Below are positions 48,598 to 57,910 of a DNA stretch of 64,000 nucleotides, one piece after another. The stretch spans positions 1-64,000 of the forward strand of contig NZ_KB890635.1 in assembly GCF_000373185.1 (NCBI RefSeq), written 5' to 3'. Both the position numbers and the translations under genes were made by a program. The first letter of the stretch is position 1, and each line of letters begins with the position of its first letter. The notes beneath the pieces are model-generated. The model saw nothing but the letters and a program-made list of their open reading frames with translations. It had not been told where the DNA came from and ran no database searches. This DNA is from Segatella paludivivens DSM 17968 = JCM 13650. GTDB lineage: Bacteria > Bacteroidota > Bacteroidia > Bacteroidales > Bacteroidaceae.

Positions 48598-51500
48598 ATG
48601 AAGAAACTGCTAAATTTGCTATTTTTACTATTCCCGATTATGTCAATAGCACAATCTGGAAAAGTATTTACTGTAGAAAAAGACTTGTCAAATAGTAACA
48701 TAAGCTTGGTTTATCAAGATAAATCAGGCTTTATTTGGATAGGTACTGATGATGGACTAAACTGTTATGATGGTGCAAAGTTTAGAAAACTAAAACATGT
48801 GCTAGGTGTGACAAATTCATTAGTTGATAATCGTATATTATCTTTAGTTGAGCTACAGAAGGGAAAGATTGCTATTGGAACAGCTCGTGGCTTACAGATA
48901 TATGACAAATCTACGGAAAGTTTTATAAATGTGACTTTTGGATTTAAGAATGAAAAAAGTATGGGAGCTTACGTGACATCTATTTTGGTAAGGAAGAATG
49001 GAGAAATATTAGTAGCGACTTCTGGGCATGGGATGTATACACTTATTACTAATGGCGATACATACTCTTTACGTAAGTCAAAATATAATATAAGAGCCAT
49101 ATTTATTAATAAGATCTTTGAAGACAGAAATCATGATTTATGGCTTGCCACTTCAGATAGAGGAATTATAAATATTTCGCGCGATAAAATTAATTATGAT
49201 TACCAAGTGTTGGGCTATGATAGATATATTGGTATAAATAATATATATCAAGATTTACGCGGCAATATTTATGTTGTAAGTACTGACTTTGGTTTAGCAA
49301 AGTTAAATAAAAAAGCGCGATGTTTTGTCGTTCCTGAAAAATGGACTAATAGAATACCTGTGTTCTGCATGTTGCAGGTTGATGATAGGCATTTATATAT
49401 TGGAACTATAGGAAAGGGAGTGCTAGTTTATGATATTTTTACTGGAGATATAGCTGACAGTAAGATAAAGTTTAATACTTTTGATTTCGGAACTTCAGAG
49501 GTGCATTCTATGCTTAAAGATGTTTATGGTAATCTGTGGATAGGTGCAAGTGGCACAGGAGTTGTATTGTTACCTAAGGAATGTCGACAGTTCAAATACA
49601 TAGGATCACACTCAATAAACAATGACAAAATCGGTTTCAATCGCATCATATCTATATTTAAAGATAATGCTTCCAATCTTTGGTTAGGTACTGCCAACGA
49701 TGGATTATATAAGGTTTCTGATAAAGGAGTTTCTACTCATTATAAAGGTGGACATTCTGTAGGTATGTTGCCTCCTTTTGTCAGTGGAATATTACAGGAT
49801 TCTAACCATTCTTATTGGGTGGCGTCGCTTGTTGACGGACTTTTTCGTTTCGATCCTTCTAGTGGAAAATGCATCAATATACCTATATATTATCAAGGTA
49901 AAAAGATGAAGGGGGTAACGTCTATAGTTGAAGATGATCATAAAAATTTATGGATTGGTGTCATGGGAGGTGGAGTATTTCGTTGGGATATGCGTAAAAA
50001 CAAACTGTTTGCGGCAAGATGTTTTAACGGAAAGAAAGATAATAATGTAAACGACAATGCGCTTCATTCACGTTGGATATCGACACTAAAATATTATAAT
50101 GGGAAATTATATATTGGTACATGTGACGGATTGGGATGCCTTGATTTGAAAACTGATAATTTCGTAAATACATTCAAAAAGAATCGTATACTAGCAGGTG
50201 TTATAATATACGTGATTTATAAAGATAAGCTAGGTCGTATGTGGTTAGGAACAACCAATGGCCTTATTCGTCTTAACAACAAAAATGGTAAATGCAGAAT
50301 GTACACAATGCGCAACGGCTTGCCTAGTGATGCTATTTCTGACATTCAGGATGACGGTAAGAATGGACTTTGGATAAGTACTGACTATGGATTGTCTCAT
50401 TATAATGCTGCAATAAATAAGTTTGTGAACTTTTATTCCAATGACGGTCTGCAAAGCACCGAGTTTGTAAGGAACTCTTCGTTTGCTGATAACAAGGGCA
50501 ACGTCTATTTTGGTGGATCTGATGGTGTAACGTATTTCAACGTAAACACATTGAAACTGCATACAAAGAAGCCTGAAATAAAACTCGTTGGCTTTTATAT
50601 TAATGACAAGTCGGTTTGCGTAGGTATGAAGTCTGGTATTTATTCTATCACTGACAAGGCTGTATATGAAACAGATAGATTTGATTTGGCACATACTGAT
50701 AATAACATAACTATGGAATTGTCGGCTATGGACTTCTATAACGCCGAAAGAATTTCTTATGCTTATTCTATTAATGGTGGTCATTGGAATATACAGAGAG
50801 CTGGTGTAAACCGTGTTACTTTCAACAATCTGAGTCCAGGTAAGTATCATGTCTGCATCAAGTCTATAGACGGAGACGCTTCATCGGATATAAAGAATAT
50901 CACAATAGTGATTCATTATCCGTGGTATGCGTCATGGTGGGCTATTCTAATATATATTCTAATGTTTTTTATTGCTTTTAAGAAATGGCGTGCTTTCAAA
51001 AAAGACAGTCATAAGAAGCAGCATGAATTGGTAGAAAGACAACAGGCAGAAAATATTAATGAAGCTAAATTGCAATTCTTTATAAATATTGCTCATGAGA
51101 TTAGAACTCCAATGTCTTTGGTTATAAGTCCACTCCAACAGCTTATGTCTCAAGATAAAGATACTGATCGACAGAGAAATTATAGCATTATTAATAGAAA
51201 TGCCCAGCGTATATTGCGACTCATCAATCAGCTGATGGATATTCGAAAAATTGATAAGGGACAAATGACGTTAATGTTCAGCGAGAATGATATAATAAAG
51301 GTTATAGATAATGTCTGTGGCGACTTTGAACAGCAGATGAAACTCAAGAATATATCATTAGAATTTCATCATGAAATGAAATCGCTAAAGCTATGGATAG
51401 ATCCTAGTAATTTTGATAAGATCATTGTAAATATTCTTTCAAACGCCTTGAAGTTCACTCCACAAAACGGTAATATCTCAATAACTGTTGAGACCAAAGA

Positions 51501-52632
51501 TGTGGCAGCGATATCAATTTCCGACAGTGGTTCTAAAATTGATGAAAAAGAAATAGAACGAATTTTCGGACGGTTTTATCAGATACGTAAAAGCCAGGAT
51601 AATTCAAATGTAGGAACTGGTATCGGGCTGCATCTTACTCGTTCTCTTGTCGAGCTACATCATGGTGACATACATGCCGAAAACAACATAAATGGTCCCG
51701 GATGTAAGTTTATCATTCATTTGCCATTAGGCCATAAGCATCTTCGTAACGATGAAATCGAAGATAATGCGATGCCACAACAAGAGAATATAGAATCTAA
51801 GGTACCTGAAGTTGTTGTTGATGATTCTAAGAGTCGGAGAAAAACTAAACATTATATTCTTGTAGTTGAAGATGAAGAAGAAATAAGAAAGTATATCTGT
51901 GATCAGTTACGACCAGAATTCAATACTAGAGAGAGTGAAGATGGTAAAGATGCTTATCAAAAAATTCTTGATAAAAAGCCTGATCTTATTATTAGTGATG
52001 TTATGATGCCTGAAATGAACGGATTTGAATTGTGTAGAAAAATCAGACAAAATCCTAATGTCAATTCTGTGCCTATTATCCTTCTTACAGCTAAAACCAC
52101 TGTAGATGATAATATTGAGGGTCTAGAACTTGGTGCTGATGCTTATATAACAAAACCGTTTAACATGAACTTATTAAGAAAAACGGTTGAGAATCTTATA
52201 AGCAGTAGGGAAGTGTTGAAAAATGCCTATACTGGAAAGCAGGAACAACTAGATAAGATAACAAAGTTGGAGGCTAAATCTCCTGATGATAAGTTGATGG
52301 ATCGTATAATGAAGGTTATTGATAGTAATATAAGTAATCCTGATCTGAATGTAGAAATGATTACCCAAGAAGTTGGTATAAGCAGAGTTCACCTTTATCG
52401 CAAGATGAAAGAATTAACCAATCAGTCTATGCGTGATTTCATACGAAATGTGAGATTGAAGCAGGCTGCAACTTTATTAAGTGAAAAAAAGTATTCAGTT
52501 TCAGAGGTTGTTGAGATGACTGGTTTTACAAGAGTCTCCAATTTCTCAACTTTATTTAAGAATATGTATGGTATTTCTCCCATGGCATATCGGGATGCAA
52601 AGCATACGGGGACAAATAAAAGTAAAAAATGA
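48598..52632 (+). CDS. Hybrid two-component system regulator of PUL 2
   Basis: The start is placed at the ATG at 48598, where MKKLLNLLFLLFPIMSIAQ gives a signal peptide; the frame extends 13 codons upstream. The product has about 1344 residues. It has a periplasmic sensor made of Reg_prop repeats (SGFIWIGTDDGLNCYDGAKF and many similar blades) with a Y_Y_Y domain, then one membrane helix near 780-800. The cytoplasmic part has a HisKA domain with phospho-His in NIAHEIRTPMSLV, an ATPase domain, a receiver with Asp in IISDVMMPEMNGFE and a C-terminal AraC double HTH. It should sense an oligosaccharide in the periplasm and control the SusCD operon that follows. Confidence 0.95.
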   Translation: MKKLLNLLFLLFPIMSIAQSGKVFTVEKDLSNSNISLVYQDKSGFIWIGTDDGLNCYDGAKFRKLKHVLGVTNSLVDNRILSLVELQKGKIAIGTARGLQIYDKSTESFINVTFGFKNEKSMGAYVTSILVRKNGEILVATSGHGMYTLITNGDTYSLRKSKYNIRAIFINKIFEDRNHDLWLATSDRGIINISRDKINYDYQVLGYDRYIGINNIYQDLRGNIYVVSTDFGLAKLNKKARCFVVPEKWTNRIPVFCMLQVDDRHLYIGTIGKGVLVYDIFTGDIADSKIKFNTFDFGTSEVHSMLKDVYGNLWIGASGTGVVLLPKECRQFKYIGSHSINNDKIGFNRIISIFKDNASNLWLGTANDGLYKVSDKGVSTHYKGGHSVGMLPPFVSGILQDSNHSYWVASLVDGLFRFDPSSGKCINIPIYYQGKKMKGVTSIVEDDHKNLWIGVMGGGVFRWDMRKNKLFAARCFNGKKDNNVNDNALHSRWISTLKYYNGKLYIGTCDGLGCLDLKTDNFVNTFKKNRILAGVIIYVIYKDKLGRMWLGTTNGLIRLNNKNGKCRMYTMRNGLPSDAISDIQDDGKNGLWISTDYGLSHYNAAINKFVNFYSNDGLQSTEFVRNSSFADNKGNVYFGGSDGVTYFNVNTLKLHTKKPEIKLVGFYINDKSVCVGMKSGIYSITDKAVYETDRFDLAHTDNNITMELSAMDFYNAERISYAYSINGGHWNIQRAGVNRVTFNNLSPGKYHVCIKSIDGDASSDIKNITIVIHYPWYASWWAILIYILMFFIAFKKWRAFKKDSHKKQHELVERQQAENINEAKLQFFINIAHEIRTPMSLVISPLQQLMSQDKDTDRQRNYSIINRNAQRILRLINQLMDIRKIDKGQMTLMFSENDIIKVIDNVCGDFEQQMKLKNISLEFHHEMKSLKLWIDPSNFDKIIVNILSNALKFTPQNGNISITVETKDVAAISISDSGSKIDEKEIERIFGRFYQIRKSQDNSNVGTGIGLHLTRSLVELHHGDIHAENNINGPGCKFIIHLPLGHKHLRNDEIEDNAMPQQENIESKVPEVVVDDSKSRRKTKHYILVVEDEEEIRKYICDQLRPEFNTRESEDGKDAYQKILDKKPDLIISDVMMPEMNGFELCRKIRQNPNVNSVPIILLTAKTTVDDNIEGLELGADAYITKPFNMNLLRKTVENLISSREVLKNAYTGKQEQLDKITKLEAKSPDDKLMDRIMKVIDSNISNPDLNVEMITQEVGISRVHLYRKMKELTNQSMRDFIRNVRLKQAATLLSEKKYSVSEVVEMTGFTRVSNFSTLFKNMYGISPMAYRDAKHTGTNKSKK

Positions 52633-52698
52633 AATCAGTTAGGTTACTATTATCACATGCGTTGACGGAATTAGGTGACTTGGTATAAACTTTTCCAT

Positions 52699-52808
52699 AT
52701 AGAAACGGAAATTTTATATCGTAGAAACGAAAACTTTATATCGTAGCAATGGAAACTTTATGTCGTAGAAACGCAAACGTTTGATCGTAGAAATGGAATT
52801 TCATCGTC
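52699..52808. repeat. Five tandem 22-bp repeats
   Basis: The stretch 52699-52808 is five back-to-back 22-bp units, each near GTAGAAACG(G/A)AAACTTTATATC, with one to several substitutions per unit. It lies just past the regulator stop. It is not a CRISPR array because there are no spacers. Function unknown; it may be a transcription or mRNA-processing element, or neutral slippage. Confidence 0.8.
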
Positions 52809-53273
52809 TTTAAACGCTTTTTTGCTACAGCAAAAATGTGATTTTAAGTGTGATTTTGTTTAAATAATGATGTGATTTGTAGTGCTTAGTTTCTTTTGCG
52901 TTTATTGCTGATTAATGTAATCTCCCCCCTATAGTTTTTAAAAATAAATAGTGTCAATGTGTCTAATGGCTGTGTGTCAGTTTGTTAGAACGTTTTTTCG
53001 CGTTAATGAAGTGTAAGCTAAAAGACGTCATTTTATGCTTTTTATCGATGAAACGTAAAAACGGATATGATTCAGAGGCGATTTTTATTATGCAAAAACA
53101 TGTATTTTTCATAGAAAAGTGATGATTATGAAAGAAAAGCTGATTTTGTAATTCAAAAAATTGATGACACTTAATACGACACATCATTTCAGAAAAAATC
53201 ACATCTAAATTACTGATAATCAATTTATCGCCAGTTCGACGCTGGTATTTTGAAAAACACTATGTGCGCGCGT

Positions 53274-53287
53274 ATGTACGCGTACAT
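53274..53287. repeat. 14-bp perfect palindrome rich in CG
   Basis: ATGTACGCGTACAT is a perfect palindrome in an otherwise AT-rich region, preceded by GTGCGCGCGT. It lies about 160 bp before the PUL 2 operon and could be a binding site. The remainder of 52809-53324 shows no gene. Confidence 0.4.
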
Positions 53288-53324
53288 TATATAAGATATT
53301 TTTGTATTTCAATATTTTTTTTAA

Positions 53325-53353
53325 TATGTAACGTATTTAGAAGTCTATGTAAC
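53325..53353 (+). promoter_or_regulatory. Two TATGTAAC direct repeats, candidate operator of the SusCD operon
   Basis: TATGTAAC occurs at 53325-53332 and 53346-53353, exactly 21 bp apart, which is two helical turns. The second copy ends 7 bp before the -33 box. AraC-type regulators bind such direct repeats, so the hybrid regulator at 48598 is the likely ligand. Confidence 0.6.
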
Positions 53354-53360
53354 ATGCGTT

Positions 53361-53392
53361 CTTGTTTTTCATTAATACAAATTATATATTTG
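53361..53392 (+). promoter_or_regulatory. Promoter of the PUL 2 operon
   Basis: CTTG (53361-53364, three of four -33 bases) and TATATTTG (53385-53392) are 20 bp apart. The ATG at 53433 lies about 40 bp downstream. The weak -33 box plus upstream direct repeats suggest activator dependence. Confidence 0.7.
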
Positions 53393-53432
53393 CTGAGTCT
53401 TTTTAATAATTTAATCTAAATAATCCGTAAAA

Positions 53433-54782
53433 ATGAAAAATGAAAAATCTTTGATTTTATTTCTATGTCTAGCAGTATGTTCCTGCACAGATAAGGAATT
53501 CATTGAGACAAATCCCACAGTACCGAATAGATACGATTCTGGGATGGGAATGTCTGTAGATTGTCTAAAACCTACATTTGGTATTATTGATGAACCATTT
53601 GTGATTGAAGGTAATTTTAAAGGTTCGGTTGATAGTATGAAAGTTTATTTTAACTATTACACGAATAAAAGTGATCCCTCTACATTAATAAGTAAAAGGG
53701 CGGTGCTTGTTGCAACAGATGGAAAAACTATACTAGGTGTAGTTCCAAAACAAATGGCTGGTAGAAATCAAGTATCGGTTGTTGTTGGAAAAGATAGTAT
53801 TGCTCCAAAGGGAATGCTGTTTAAGTATAATCAAAGAAAGTCTGTAAAGACACTTTGTGGTGATTTTGGAAGTTCATCTTATGCTGATGGTGATTTCACG
53901 GCAGCCAGATTCAAAGAAGTAACAAATATTGCATGTGTAAAGGGTACTAAAGGTGATAATATTATTGCTGTAGAATCTTGGTGGAACAATCGCGTAAGTC
54001 TTATTTCAAACGATGATAATAAGGTTATCACTTTGGGGCAGACTGGAAGTTATGGAACTCCTATTGTAGATAACACTCGTGAGAAGTTCTATCTCTTATC
54101 GCATTGGTCGGAGGATCGTACAATAAAGTCATATTCTCGTTCTGACAGTTGGGCAGAAAAATCAACAGGTATTGTTATTCAGAAAAGTGATATGCCAGGA
54201 CAGATATGGTCAGGAGCTTTTACAGAGAAAGACAATAGATATTTGTATCTTATGGATACGCAAGCTCATTTCTGTCAGGTGGATTTGGATAATATGACGT
54301 ACAAGATGATATCATTGACAGGTGACCTTCCAAATCAGGATGAGGATAGAAGTCAAATGATTTATAGTAAATATCATAAATGTTTTTTTGCATCTTTTTA
54401 TAAGATGAGTGGTATTTACAAGGTTTATCAGGCCTCAGATGGTAGTTGGCGTATTGAAAAATATGCAGGCTTCAATGGAAGTGGTTCGGCTACCGGACAT
54501 CGTTTGCAAGATGCACAATTTATAGAGCCTTATGGAATGGCTTGTACATCTGATGGTGAGTTATATGTCATTAATCGTGGAGGTAGTTTTATCAATAAGG
54601 TTGTTGGTGACCAAGTAGAAATTGTTGCTGGTAAACCGGGTAATAGCGGTCAGGTTAATTCTGATACTGAACCTACTGATGCACGTTTCAATTCTGCTCA
54701 AGATATTGCTGTTGACAGTGAGGATAATTTCTATATTGCAGGTGGATGGGATCGAACAGTAAGAAAGATGTCTATTGAGTGA
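53433..54782 (+). CDS. IPT/TIG and NHL-repeat lipoprotein (first gene of PUL 2 operon)
   Basis: This 449-residue lipoprotein has a lipobox ending in VCSC. An IPT/TIG-like beta domain covers about residues 35-125. A six-bladed NHL-type propeller follows at about 130-449 (FGSSSYADGDFTAARFKEV, YGMACTSDGELYVINRGG, AQDIAVDSEDNFYIAGGWD). Lipoproteins of this type often accompany SusCD pairs, probably as surface glycan-binding proteins. No catalytic motif is seen. It starts right after the PUL 2 promoter and is 41 bp before susC. Confidence 0.85.
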   Translation: MKNEKSLILFLCLAVCSCTDKEFIETNPTVPNRYDSGMGMSVDCLKPTFGIIDEPFVIEGNFKGSVDSMKVYFNYYTNKSDPSTLISKRAVLVATDGKTILGVVPKQMAGRNQVSVVVGKDSIAPKGMLFKYNQRKSVKTLCGDFGSSSYADGDFTAARFKEVTNIACVKGTKGDNIIAVESWWNNRVSLISNDDNKVITLGQTGSYGTPIVDNTREKFYLLSHWSEDRTIKSYSRSDSWAEKSTGIVIQKSDMPGQIWSGAFTEKDNRYLYLMDTQAHFCQVDLDNMTYKMISLTGDLPNQDEDRSQMIYSKYHKCFFASFYKMSGIYKVYQASDGSWRIEKYAGFNGSGSATGHRLQDAQFIEPYGMACTSDGELYVINRGGSFINKVVGDQVEIVAGKPGNSGQVNSDTEPTDARFNSAQDIAVDSEDNFYIAGGWDRTVRKMSIE

Positions 54783-54823
54783 AAAAGAATAATATCATCT
54801 AAAACATATAAAATATTAAGTTT

Positions 54824-57800
54824 ATGAAAAAACTATTGTTTTTAATAGTGTTGTTATTGTCGTGTGTCTGTACCATGTCTGCACAATCTGTTGTGTCCAT
54901 GGCAGGACAGGTGATGACAAAGGATGGAGAACCGGTTATTGGTGCTACAGTTCAAGTAAAAGGACAGCCTGGCGTAGGTGTTGTTACTGATGCCGACGGT
55001 CATTTCAGATTAAATAATTTGAAGGTAGGTGAAACGGTTACTTTCTCATATATTGGCTTTACCACAATACATATGCCTGTAAAAAAGACTGATGAAAGAA
55101 TGCGTGTGATATTGAGTGAAGATGTTAAAAGTACAGATGAAGTTGTGGTTGTCGGTCAGGGAACACAGCGCAAGATATCTGTCGTTGGAGCTATAACCAC
55201 TGTTGAGACAAAGGATCTTCATTCACCAGCCACTTCCGTTGCCAATATGCTTGGTGGGCGTGTTCCTGGTATTATCTCTGTCTTGAGAACTGGTGAACCT
55301 GGAAATGACTTTTCACAGTTTTGGATTAGAGGTATCAGTACATTCGGTGCTAACGCAGGTGCCTTAGTTCTTATAGATGGTGTGGAAGGTAATATAAATG
55401 ATTTGGATCCTGAAGATATTGAAAGCTTCTCTATATTGAAGGATGCTTCAGCTACAGCCGTTTATGGTACACGTGGTGCAAATGGTGTAGTTATCGTCAC
55501 AACAAAGAAAGGTACTGCTGGAAAGTTAAATATAAACGCGAAGGCAAATGTTGGTTATTCTTATTCTCCAAGAATGCCGGAATATCTCAGAGCTTATGAT
55601 TATGCTACATTAGCCAACGAGGCTGCTGTATCAAGAGATATGGACCCTATATTTAACAGTGTAGATTTAGCGCTGTTTAAGAATGGACTTGATCCAGACT
55701 TGCATCCAGATGTAGATTGGCACAACACAATTTTGAGAGACCATTCTTGGAATCAGCAGGCGCATCTAAGTGCATCTGGTGGTGGACAGATTGCTCGATA
55801 TTATATGAGTTTGGGCTTTCTGAACAAGGAAGCGTTGATGAAGCAGGCAAAGGGTGTTAATCCATATAGCACAAACGTGAATTATCGTCAATATAATTTC
55901 AGGGCTAATATTGATGTTAACATGACGAAGTCTACTATTCTTAATTTAGGATTAGAGACAACAATCGTAACTCAGAATTATCCTGGCTATGGAAACAGTA
56001 CGGATGCTTTGTGGCAGGCAGCTTCAAATCTTACCCCAATAACTGTTCCTTTGCGTTATTCTTCAGGTGAATATCCTGCTTATGGTTCTGATAACAATCA
56101 GATTAGCCCTTACGTGCTTCTTAATCTTACTGGTTATCGCAATACTTACCGAAACAATACTAAGATAAGAGTTTCAATAGACCAAGATTTGAGCAAGATC
56201 ACAAAAGGTTTGAAGGCTTCTGTACTGTTTAACTTTGATGCAAATTCCTATATCAACGAGAGTAGAACAAAATGGCCTACATTGTATTATGCTTCTCAGC
56301 GTAAGCGTGATGGTACTCTTGACTTGATAAAAAAGAGAGACTATCAGTCACAGGCATATGATAATAGCGTTGGTGCAGACAAAAAATATTATTTCGAGGC
56401 ACATCTTAATTATGACCGAGTATTTGGTCAGGACCATCGTACTTCAGGTTTGATTCATTTTTATTGTGAAGATTATACGAATTCAGAAAATAAGTCTCTC
56501 CTCACAGCAATCCCAAAAAGATATGTAGCGTTGTCATCACGTCTCACATATTCATATAAGGATACCTATTTCTCTGAGTTTAACTTAGGATATACTGGTT
56601 CTGAAGCTTTTGAGAAAGGACATCGTTTTGGTTTGTTCCCAGCTATTTCTGGTGGTTGGATTCCTACTCAGTATGAATTCGTAAGAAAGGCTTTGCCATT
56701 TTTAACCTATTTGAAATTTAGAGGTTCTTATGGTATCGTTGGTAACGACCGTGTAAGTGGTAGTACTCGTTTCCCATATCTTTATTTGATGGGCACTGGA
56801 GGTTCTGGTCCTTGGAATTCAGGAACAGGTTTGACTGAAACACAGATTGGTTCAAACAACCTGAGATGGGAGAAAGCTACAAAGGTGAATCTAGGTATAG
56901 ATTTAAAAATGTTCCGCGATAAATTTGATATGACTGTAGATTTCTACCGTGATGTTCGTTCGGGCATTTATCAACAACGTGCAAGTACGCCAGCAGAAAT
57001 GGGATTGCCATCTCTTCCTTGGGCTAATGTAGGTGAGATGAAGAGTTGGGGTATAGATGGTCACGTGTCGTATAAGCAAGATTTTGGACGTGACAAATAT
57101 CTTGTATTGCGTGCAAACTTTACACAGTCTAAAAACAAGGTAACCAATTGGGAAGAGACAGTAAAGAAGTATCCATATCAGAGATGGACAGGAGTTCCTT
57201 ATGGTATTCCTCGTGGACTTATTGCATTGGGCTTGTTCAAGGATGACCAGGAAATCAGCGAGAGTCCAAGACAACAATTTGAAAGTGTTGTTCGCCCAGG
57301 TGATATAAAGTATAAGGATGTCAATGGCGACGGTGTTATTAACAGTGATGATATTGTTCCTCTTAAATATAGTTCTGTTCCTCAGATACAATATGGTTTT
57401 GCACAGGAATTCAATTATAAGCATTGGAATGTCAGTGTCTTGTTTGAAGGTGTTGCAAGAGTGAACTATATGGTTGGTGGTACTGGTTACATTCCATTTA
57501 TAAATAAAGAGACTGGTAATATACTTACAATTGTTGGGGATCAAAGAAACAGATGGACATCACGTGATATCTCTGGCGATCCTTCTACAGAGAATCCAAA
57601 TGCTAAATTCCCTAGACTCTCTTATGGTGCAAACAATAACAATGACCAATCTTCAACATTCTGGCTTAGAGACGGTAGTTATCTGAGACTTAAAAATGTT
57701 CAGATTTCATATTTGCTTAAGCAACCTTGGATGCAGGCAATTGGTATGAACAGCGCAACAATTAGTTTGATTGGTGATAATCTTTGGATTTGGGATAAGG

Positions 57801-57895
57801 GCGATAAGATCTTTGATCCAGCACAAGCTAGTGGAAATGGTGCAACCTATCCACTTCAAAGAGTATTCTCATTGCAAGTAAATGTTTCATTCTAA
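54824..57895 (+). CDS. susC: SusC-like TonB-dependent transporter (PUL 2)
   Basis: This 1023-residue outer-membrane transporter has a signal peptide and a carboxypeptidase-like domain (about 25-100, AGQVMTKDGEPVIGATVQVK). The TonB-box-like DEVVVVGQG comes next, then the plug with SILKDASATAVYGTRGANG and a large barrel ending LQVNVSF. The neighbouring SusD gene is 15 bp downstream. Substrate is unknown. The presence of GH43 genes points to an arabinose- or xylose-containing glycan. Confidence 0.94.
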   Translation: MKKLLFLIVLLLSCVCTMSAQSVVSMAGQVMTKDGEPVIGATVQVKGQPGVGVVTDADGHFRLNNLKVGETVTFSYIGFTTIHMPVKKTDERMRVILSEDVKSTDEVVVVGQGTQRKISVVGAITTVETKDLHSPATSVANMLGGRVPGIISVLRTGEPGNDFSQFWIRGISTFGANAGALVLIDGVEGNINDLDPEDIESFSILKDASATAVYGTRGANGVVIVTTKKGTAGKLNINAKANVGYSYSPRMPEYLRAYDYATLANEAAVSRDMDPIFNSVDLALFKNGLDPDLHPDVDWHNTILRDHSWNQQAHLSASGGGQIARYYMSLGFLNKEALMKQAKGVNPYSTNVNYRQYNFRANIDVNMTKSTILNLGLETTIVTQNYPGYGNSTDALWQAASNLTPITVPLRYSSGEYPAYGSDNNQISPYVLLNLTGYRNTYRNNTKIRVSIDQDLSKITKGLKASVLFNFDANSYINESRTKWPTLYYASQRKRDGTLDLIKKRDYQSQAYDNSVGADKKYYFEAHLNYDRVFGQDHRTSGLIHFYCEDYTNSENKSLLTAIPKRYVALSSRLTYSYKDTYFSEFNLGYTGSEAFEKGHRFGLFPAISGGWIPTQYEFVRKALPFLTYLKFRGSYGIVGNDRVSGSTRFPYLYLMGTGGSGPWNSGTGLTETQIGSNNLRWEKATKVNLGIDLKMFRDKFDMTVDFYRDVRSGIYQQRASTPAEMGLPSLPWANVGEMKSWGIDGHVSYKQDFGRDKYLVLRANFTQSKNKVTNWEETVKKYPYQRWTGVPYGIPRGLIALGLFKDDQEISESPRQQFESVVRPGDIKYKDVNGDGVINSDDIVPLKYSSVPQIQYGFAQEFNYKHWNVSVLFEGVARVNYMVGGTGYIPFINKETGNILTIVGDQRNRWTSRDISGDPSTENPNAKFPRLSYGANNNNDQSSTFWLRDGSYLRLKNVQISYLLKQPWMQAIGMNSATISLIGDNLWIWDKGDKIFDPAQASGNGATYPLQRVFSLQVNVSF

Positions 57896-57910
57896 TAATA
57901 ATCAAAAGCT

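Noticed and set aside
52699..52808. Looked like a possible CRISPR array
   Set aside because: The repeats are back to back with no spacers and there are no cas genes nearby.
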